From positions 441,559-505,558 of the forward strand of contig NZ_JACVXC010000002.1 of assembly GCF_014596935.1 (NCBI RefSeq): a DNA stretch of 64,000 nucleotides. Direction: 5' to 3'. This document shows positions 59,310 through 64,000 of the stretch, piece after piece. Made by a program: the position numbers and the translations under genes. The stretch comes from Aestuariibaculum suncheonense. Lineage in GTDB: Bacteria > Bacteroidota > Bacteroidia > Flavobacteriales > Flavobacteriaceae. Under the pieces are notes generated by a model that did not search any database, was not told the origin of the DNA, and saw only the letters and a list, made by a program, of their open reading frames with translations. Each line of letters begins with the position of its first letter. Positions within the stretch are counted from its first letter, which is position 1.

Positions 59310-60803
59310 ATGAAAAAACTAAAATTTCCAACTGCGCAAACCATCTTACTACTCATTGCGGCCTTAGTTGCTGGCTTAACCTGGTTAGTACCATCTGGAG
59401 AATTTGACACCTTATCATACAATAAATCGGAAAATATTTTCACAAAAACCAGTTTAGGTCAAACTACAAATTTACCAGCTACACAACAAACCTTAGATGG
59501 ATTAGAAGTAAAAATCCCTTTGGAAAAATTCACCAATGAGGACATCTGGAAACCTATTGGAATCCCGAATACTTACAAAGAAGTTCCTTCCTCACCACAG
59601 GGTTTGGAGGCTTTTATTAAATCGCCAATTAAGGGAATTATTGAAGCATCCGATATTATTTTTCTGGTTTTATTCATCGGCGGATTAATAGGCATTATGA
59701 ATTTCACTGGTGCTTTTGATGCCGGCATAAATTGGTTGGCCCATGCTCTAAAAGGTAAAGAGTTCCTCTTAATCATTATTGTAACCACACTTATTGCTAT
59801 TGGCGGAACTACTTTTGGACTTGCAGAAGAAACTATCGCCTTTTACCCCATTTTAATCCCAATTTTTCTCGCTGCAAATTATGATGCCTTGGTTGCCTTA
59901 GCCTGTATTTATTTAGGTACATCTATTGGAACTATGTGTTCAACCGTTAATCCTTTTAGTGTGATTATTGCTTCAGATGCTGCTGGAATTAGCTGGACAA
60001 CTGGATTAACAGGACGTTTTATTATTCTTGTTTTAGGAACACTCATTTGTATACTGTATATCATCAGATATGCGCAACGCGTAAAAAAAGCCCCTTCAAA
60101 ATCTATCATTTTCGATCAGAAAGCATCTATTGAAAAACTATTTGGCAACACCACGAATGCCACCGTTGTTTTAACAAGACGACTTCGCCTTATGTTGTTT
60201 GTTTTTACCATGTGTTTTGTCATTATGATTTACGGCGTATCTAATTTAGGTTGGTGGTTTATAGAAATGACCGCCGTGTTTTTTGTTGGAGCGGTAATTA
60301 TTGGCATTCTTGGGAAAATTAATGAAGCAACTTTTGTAGATACTTTTGTGAAAGGCGCCAGCGACTTGCTTGGCGTTGCTTTAATTATAGGAATCGCCAG
60401 AGGCATCACTGTTCTTATGGATGACGGACAAATTAGTGATACTATGTTAAATTATGCAAGCACAGCAACAAACGGCATGAATAAAGGCCTTTTTGTAAAT
60501 GCGCTACTTTATATTTTTGGCGGATTATCGTTCTTTATCTCTTCATCTTCAGGAATGGCGGTATTAACCATGCCTATTATTTCACCTTTAGCTGATGGTG
60601 TTGGTATTGGAAGAGAATTAGTCGTAAATGCTTATCAGTATGGCATGGGTCTTTTTGCATTCATCAATCCTACCGGATTAATATTACCCTCTTTAGCGAT
60701 TGTAAAAGTAGGCTATGATAAATGGCTGAAATTTGTAATACCCCTAGTTATCATTCTAACCGTATTTATAATGATAGCCTTAACTATAGCTGTCTATATT
60801 TAA
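59310..60803 (+). CDS. YfcC-family membrane transporter
   Basis: A 497-residue inner-membrane protein with about 12 spans. The start (FPTAQTILLLIAALVAGLTW then LVPSGEFD), FIGGLIGIMNFTGAFDAGI, TTFGLAEETIAFYPILIPIF and SSSSGMAVLTMPIISPLADG place it in the YfcC/DcuC-like C4-dicarboxylate or basic-amino-acid carrier group of the ion transporter superfamily. A loop near 35-90 is outside. The substrate is unknown. It converges on holA with four bases of overlap between the stops. Confidence 0.88.
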   Translation: MKKLKFPTAQTILLLIAALVAGLTWLVPSGEFDTLSYNKSENIFTKTSLGQTTNLPATQQTLDGLEVKIPLEKFTNEDIWKPIGIPNTYKEVPSSPQGLEAFIKSPIKGIIEASDIIFLVLFIGGLIGIMNFTGAFDAGINWLAHALKGKEFLLIIIVTTLIAIGGTTFGLAEETIAFYPILIPIFLAANYDALVALACIYLGTSIGTMCSTVNPFSVIIASDAAGISWTTGLTGRFIILVLGTLICILYIIRYAQRVKKAPSKSIIFDQKASIEKLFGNTTNATVVLTRRLRLMLFVFTMCFVIMIYGVSNLGWWFIEMTAVFFVGAVIIGILGKINEATFVDTFVKGASDLLGVALIIGIARGITVLMDDGQISDTMLNYASTATNGMNKGLFVNALLYIFGGLSFFISSSSGMAVLTMPIISPLADGVGIGRELVVNAYQYGMGLFAFINPTGLILPSLAIVKVGYDKWLKFVIPLVIILTVFIMIALTIAVYI

Positions 60804-61804
60804 CCCAGAATTTTAACTAAAAGTTCTTTTAGTAAATCGCCTTGCGAAACCGCATTAGCACCAACTCCCTTGCTTTTCACATCGAACTCGCGTAACGTTG
60901 AAACAACCGAACTCACCTGACGCATCGGAAAATTCCTAGCTGCTGTAACGTAGTCATTCACAAAATACGGGTTGACTTTTAATGCCGCTGCCACATTTCT
61001 TGGCGATTTATCGCTTAATCCGTGATAATGCAGTAACTGCGAAAAGAAGCTAAACAACAAAGACACCGTCATCACCATAGGATTATCCTTAGGATTATCA
61101 CCAAAGTATTTCACAATACGATGCGCTTTCACTACATCGCGTTCACCAATGGCCTTTCTTAACTCGAAATTATTGAAATCTTTACTTATCCCAATATTCT
61201 CTTCAATATGTTCTGGTGTAATCTGACTTCCATCAGGTAGAATAATTTTTAACTTTTCCAATTCGTTATTAATCTTACTCAAATCGGTTCCTAAAAACTC
61301 AACCAGCATTTGAGCAGCCTTAGGCTCTATGCTATATTTTTGAGAGGCTAGTACGCGTCTAATCCAATCGGCTACCTGATTTTCGTAAAGCTTTTTACTT
61401 TCGTAAATCACTCCGGTTGTCTTCAGCGTTTTGTAAAGGGATTTGCGCTTATCAATGGTTTTATATTTATAATTCATCACCAACACGGTTGATGGCTGCG
61501 GATTTTTAGCATAATCTGCCAACTTTTCAATCGAACGCGATAAATCCTGCGCTTCCTTAACAATCACCACCTGATATTCGGCCATCATAGGATAACGTTT
61601 GGCATTACTTACAATATCTTCAATAGTAATATCTCGACCGTAAAGTACCATTTGATTAAAGCCGCGTTCTTCTTCAGCTAAAACATTATCTTCAATAAAA
61701 TCTGAAATTCTATCAATATAATACGGCTCTTCACCCATTAAAAAATAGATAGGTTTCAGTTTACCATTTTTAATATCGGTTACTAATTGTTTTACTTCGT
61801 CCAA
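60800..61804 (-). CDS. holA: DNA polymerase III subunit delta
   Basis: A 334-residue clamp-loader subunit that opens the beta clamp. The N-terminal MDEVKQLVTDIKNGKLKPIY then FLMGEEPYYIDRI is the HolA start. Domain III helices include LSKINNELEKLKIILPDG and the C-terminal LREFDVKSKGVGAN is characteristic. The sequence is divergent, as in all Bacteroidota delta subunits. It is divergent from the HsdR-N gene, with about 100 bases between starts. Confidence 0.9.
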   Translation of the reverse strand: MDEVKQLVTDIKNGKLKPIYFLMGEEPYYIDRISDFIEDNVLAEEERGFNQMVLYGRDITIEDIVSNAKRYPMMAEYQVVIVKEAQDLSRSIEKLADYAKNPQPSTVLVMNYKYKTIDKRKSLYKTLKTTGVIYESKKLYENQVADWIRRVLASQKYSIEPKAAQMLVEFLGTDLSKINNELEKLKIILPDGSQITPEHIEENIGISKDFNNFELRKAIGERDVVKAHRIVKYFGDNPKDNPMVMTVSLLFSFFSQLLHYHGLSDKSPRNVAAALKVNPYFVNDYVTAARNFPMRQVSSVVSTLREFDVKSKGVGANAVSQGDLLKELLVKILG

Positions 61805-61858
61805 AATTGAAAAAATCCAAAATTATAAACACTAAACTCCAAAAACAGGCTTGGTAAT

Positions 61859-61888
61859 TTGGTATTTGATTAATGTACATTAACTTTG
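61859..61888 (+). promoter_or_regulatory. Promoter of the HsdR-N gene
   Basis: TTG (61859-61861), 19 bases, TAACTTTG (61881-61888). The predicted start point is only a dozen bases ahead of the TTG start codon at 61908, which supports that start. Confidence 0.6.
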
Positions 61889-61907
61889 AAATTATAAAAG
61901 AACAGCA

Positions 61908-62354
61908 TTGCAAGACCTTAATTTTCCAAAGTTTTCGTTTCGATTCAAAAGTAGCGAAAATAAAATTTCTATATTCGATTGTATTCGTAAAAAGTTTGTG
62001 GTTTTACAGCCTGAAGAATGGGTAAGACAACACTGCCTTATGTATTTAATGGAAGTAAAAGGCTACCCGAAATCGTTAATAAACATTGAAAAAGAACTCA
62101 TAGTTAACGACTTAAAAAAACGTTACGATATTGTTATTTTTAATCCAGACGGAAGCATTCACCTTATAGTGGAATGCAAAGCGCCTTCGGTTACTATAAA
62201 TCAGCAAACGTTCGATCAAATTGCGCAATACAATCAAGTACTTAATGCTACGTATTTAATGGTAACCAATGGTTTAAATCATTATTATTGTCAAATGGAT
62301 TTTGTAAATGAACGTTACGATTTTTTAAAAGATATCCCTGATTACAGCGCATGA
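61908..62354 (+). CDS. Type I restriction HsdR N-terminal-like (PD-(D/E)xK fold) protein
   Basis: A 148-residue stand-alone domain, translated from a TTG start (MQDLNFPKFSFRF), which gives the usual family N-terminus; no ATG fits. The nuclease-fold core is visible as RYDIVIFNPDGSIHLIVECKAP, abbreviated by its Asp and Glu-x-Lys residues. Proteins like this occur next to holA in many Bacteroidota. No methylase or specificity subunit is nearby, so it is not a restriction system. A role in DNA repair or replication is possible. It overlaps the glycosyltransferase start by four bases. Confidence 0.85.
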   Translation: MQDLNFPKFSFRFKSSENKISIFDCIRKKFVVLQPEEWVRQHCLMYLMEVKGYPKSLINIEKELIVNDLKKRYDIVIFNPDGSIHLIVECKAPSVTINQQTFDQIAQYNQVLNATYLMVTNGLNHYYCQMDFVNERYDFLKDIPDYSA

Positions 62355-63346
62355 AACTAGCTATTGTTATATTAAACTGGAACGGAAAAGCCTTATTAGA
62401 ACAGTTTATACCCTCGGTTATAAACTACTCTAAGGAAGCCGATATTTATTTAGCTGATAACGCTTCAACCGATGATTCTATTCATTTCGTAACAAAACAT
62501 TTCCCTGATGTTAAGATTGTAAAAAACAAAGAAAACGGCGGGTATGCTAAAGGCTATAACGATGCTTTAAAACACATTAAAGCCGATGTATTCTGTCTTT
62601 TAAATAGTGATATTGAAGTTACCGAAAACTGGTTACCAACTATAATTGACACATTCCATGCAGAACCAAATACGGCAATTATTCAACCTAAAATATTAGA
62701 CTATAAAGACAAAATCCGTTTTGAATATGCAGGAGCTGCCGGTGGATTTATTGATAAATATGGTTACCCGTATTGCCGAGGTAGAATATTTGACACCATT
62801 GAAACTGATGAAGGTCAATACAATGACACTTCAGAAATCTTCTGGGCCTCTGGCGCCTGTTTGTTTATAAGACGAAACGTTTTCGATATGTTAAATGGCT
62901 TTGACGAGGCCTTTTTTGCGCACATGGAAGAAATTGATTTGTGTTGGCGTGCTAAAAATTCGGGGCATACCATTAAATATGTTGGCACATCAACAGTTTA
63001 TCATGTGGGTGGTGCCACTTTAAATACGCTGAATCCTAAAAAAACCTATCTTAATTTCAGAAACAGCTTATACACCTTAACTAAAAATGCTACTGGGCCC
63101 TTATTTCCAAAAATTTTCATCAGATTGGTTTTAGATGGCATTGCTGGCATAAAATTTGTTATCGAAATTAAACCAAAGCATACTTTTGCAGTCCTAAAAG
63201 CACATTTCAGTTTTTACGGCCACTTAAGAACGCTATTGAAACAACGTAAACAAATTAAAAACAAAACGAAATATTACCATCGAACATCTATAGTGTTCGA
63301 TTATTTCGTAAATAGTAGAAAACACTTCAAAAATCTGGAAAAATAG
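62351..63346 (+). CDS. GT2 glycosyltransferase (rhamnosyltransferase-like)
   Basis: A 331-residue GT-A enzyme. The nucleotide-binding start is LAIVILNWNGKALLEQF, the acidic segment is LADNASTDDS, the DxD-like motif sits in FCLLNSDIEVTE, and the acceptor region reads ASGACLFIRRNVFDMLNGFD then HMEEIDLCWRAKNSG. This is the subfamily that includes rhamnosyl- and dTDP-sugar transferases of surface glycans. The C-terminal 60 or so residues are basic and could bind the membrane. It is coupled to the HsdR-N gene by an ATGA overlap. Confidence 0.9.
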   Translation: MKLAIVILNWNGKALLEQFIPSVINYSKEADIYLADNASTDDSIHFVTKHFPDVKIVKNKENGGYAKGYNDALKHIKADVFCLLNSDIEVTENWLPTIIDTFHAEPNTAIIQPKILDYKDKIRFEYAGAAGGFIDKYGYPYCRGRIFDTIETDEGQYNDTSEIFWASGACLFIRRNVFDMLNGFDEAFFAHMEEIDLCWRAKNSGHTIKYVGTSTVYHVGGATLNTLNPKKTYLNFRNSLYTLTKNATGPLFPKIFIRLVLDGIAGIKFVIEIKPKHTFAVLKAHFSFYGHLRTLLKQRKQIKNKTKYYHRTSIVFDYFVNSRKHFKNLEK

Positions 63347-63367
63347 TTGATAAAAGTTTTATTAAAA

Positions 63368-63399
63368 TTGTTAAATCGGCTGTTTTTTACATATTTTTG
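63368..63399 (+). promoter_or_regulatory. Promoter of the OmpA-family gene
   Basis: TTG (63368-63370), 21 bases, TATTTTTG (63392-63399), then a 35-base leader to the ATG at 63435. Confidence 0.68.
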
Positions 63400-63434
63400 T
63401 GGTAATAACTTAAAATATTAATCCTTAAATAATT

Positions 63435-64000
63435 ATGAGAAAAGTCCTATTATTTGGCGCTTCTACGATGCTTGTGCTAAGTTCATGTGTATCCAAAAAA
63501 CAATTTACAGATCTTGAAGCAAAATACAAAGAATCTCAAGATTTACTAAATTCTGCAACCGTAAAATTAAATTCTTGTTTAGAAGAAAGAGCTTCTGCTT
63601 CAGCTAGAGCAAAAGCATTAGAAGAGCAAGTATCAGATTTAAGAAACTATAACGAAAACTTACAGGTTTTATCTGCTAAAGGTGCTTCTAACATTGAAAA
63701 AACTTTAGAGAGCATGAAAGAGAAAGACATGAAAATCACTCGTTTACAAGATGCTCTTACTAAGAAAGACAGTGTAACATTAGCCCTTGTGACTAGTTTA
63801 AAACGCGAAGTTGGAATTAACGATCCAGACATCGAGGTAAATGTTGAAAAAGGTGTGGTTTACATCTCTATCGCTGATAAATTATTATTCAAGAGCGGTA
63901 GCTACAACGTAACTTCTCAAGCTAAAGATGTATTAGCAAAAGTTGCTAAAGTAGTAAACAGCAAACCAGATTTCGAATGTATGGTTGAAGGTCACACTGA
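63435..64000 (+). CDS. OmpA/MotB-family lipoprotein, 5' part
   Basis: The frame runs to the right edge, giving about 188 residues. A short hydrophobic leader ends in a lipobox (VLSSC) with Cys18, so the protein is a lipoprotein. Residues about 25-130 form a heptad-rich coiled coil (LEAKYKESQDLLNSATVKLN through MKEKDMKITRLQDALTKKDS). The OmpA C-terminal peptidoglycan-binding domain starts about residue 135 (VEKGVVYISIADKLLFKSGS) and reaches FECMVEGHT at the edge, the first conserved peptidoglycan-binding segment. It likely tethers the outer membrane to the cell wall. Confidence 0.87.
   Translation, partial: MRKVLLFGASTMLVLSSCVSKKQFTDLEAKYKESQDLLNSATVKLNSCLEERASASARAKALEEQVSDLRNYNENLQVLSAKGASNIEKTLESMKEKDMKITRLQDALTKKDSVTLALVTSLKREVGINDPDIEVNVEKGVVYISIADKLLFKSGSYNVTSQAKDVLAKVAKVVNSKPDFECMVEGHT

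Noticed and set aside
61908-62354. A type I restriction-modification system.
   Set aside because: Only a stand-alone HsdR N-terminal-like domain is present; there is no helicase, HsdM or HsdS.
63647-63832. A 61-codon open frame on the minus strand near the right edge.
   Set aside because: The plus strand carries a clear OmpA-family lipoprotein across this stretch.
1-64000. tRNA or rRNA genes, CRISPR arrays, transposases or prophage genes.
   Set aside because: I looked for T-loop-like sequences, spaced repeats and typical proteins and saw none; a tRNA search tool would be needed to be sure.

Overview
The window is a gene-dense, AT-rich stretch of a Bacteroidota chromosome, most likely a marine or gliding member of the Flavobacteriaceae. 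The evidence is a type IX secretion (T9SS) C-terminal sorting domain on the amylase, a SusE/SusF-like starch-binding protein, a large TonB-linked beta-barrel receptor, a CAL67264-family small membrane protein, DUF4834, menaquinone genes, and recurrent promoters of the Bacteroidota type (TTG, about 19-21 bp, TAnnTTTG). Shine-Dalgarno sites are inconspicuous. I see no rRNA, tRNA, CRISPR array, prophage or insertion sequence; the content is mostly core or niche-core rather than a mobile island.

Layout. 1-3.9 kb: end of a starch-utilisation locus (SusE/F-like protein, then a secreted GH13 amylase). 4.1-9 kb: universal stress protein and four outer-membrane beta-barrel proteins, one of them DUF481. 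9.3-11 kb: PHP-domain phosphoesterase fused to two ACT domains. 11.2-13.6 kb: TPR sensor kinase and NarL-type response regulator. 13.8-14.9 kb: an Asn/Arg-rich exported protein. 15-20.5 kb: surface-glycan operon (DUF4834, YfhO, glycosyltransferase, flippase). 20.6-25.4 kb: OM transporter, GNAT protein, an alpha-oxoamine synthase and a cysteine-synthase-like enzyme that together fit sulfonolipid (capnine) synthesis. 25.5-31.2 kb: oligopeptidase, YbaB, threonine aldolase, and the prfB (programmed frameshift)-HAD-ArsC operon. 31.3-35.5 kb: a CxxCH/VCBS-repeat protein and a TonB-type receptor. 35.5-42.7 kb: a small membrane protein, SRPBCC protein, 1-Cys peroxiredoxin, fumarase, Crp-type regulator, coiled-coil protein, formimidoylglutamase, NudK and another small membrane protein. 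42.7-48.1 kb: EttA, a CAL67264 protein with a candidate structured RNA ahead of it, and a MarR-FMN reductase-pirin operon convergent with an AraJ-like exporter; both promoters carry the same palindromic motif. 48.2-50.3 kb: methylcrotonyl-CoA carboxylase-like beta subunit and DoxX. 50.4-57.8 kb: SppA and the menBA-MBL hydrolase-menC-CPBP protease-menE cluster. 58.2-64 kb: a tiny membrane protein, Ung, YfcC, HolA, an HsdR-N nuclease-fold protein, a GT2 glycosyltransferase and the start of an OmpA lipoprotein.

I did not find one clearly undescribed multi-gene system. The most worthwhile leads are the shared operator array of the MarR module, the folded RNA candidate at 44655-44741, the PHP-ACT-ACT fusion, the cysteate/sulfonolipid pair, the cytochrome-like VCBS protein, and two short genes (58 and 57 residues) backed by near-consensus promoters. 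The prfB frameshift is a known mechanism, correctly annotated here only by joining two frames.
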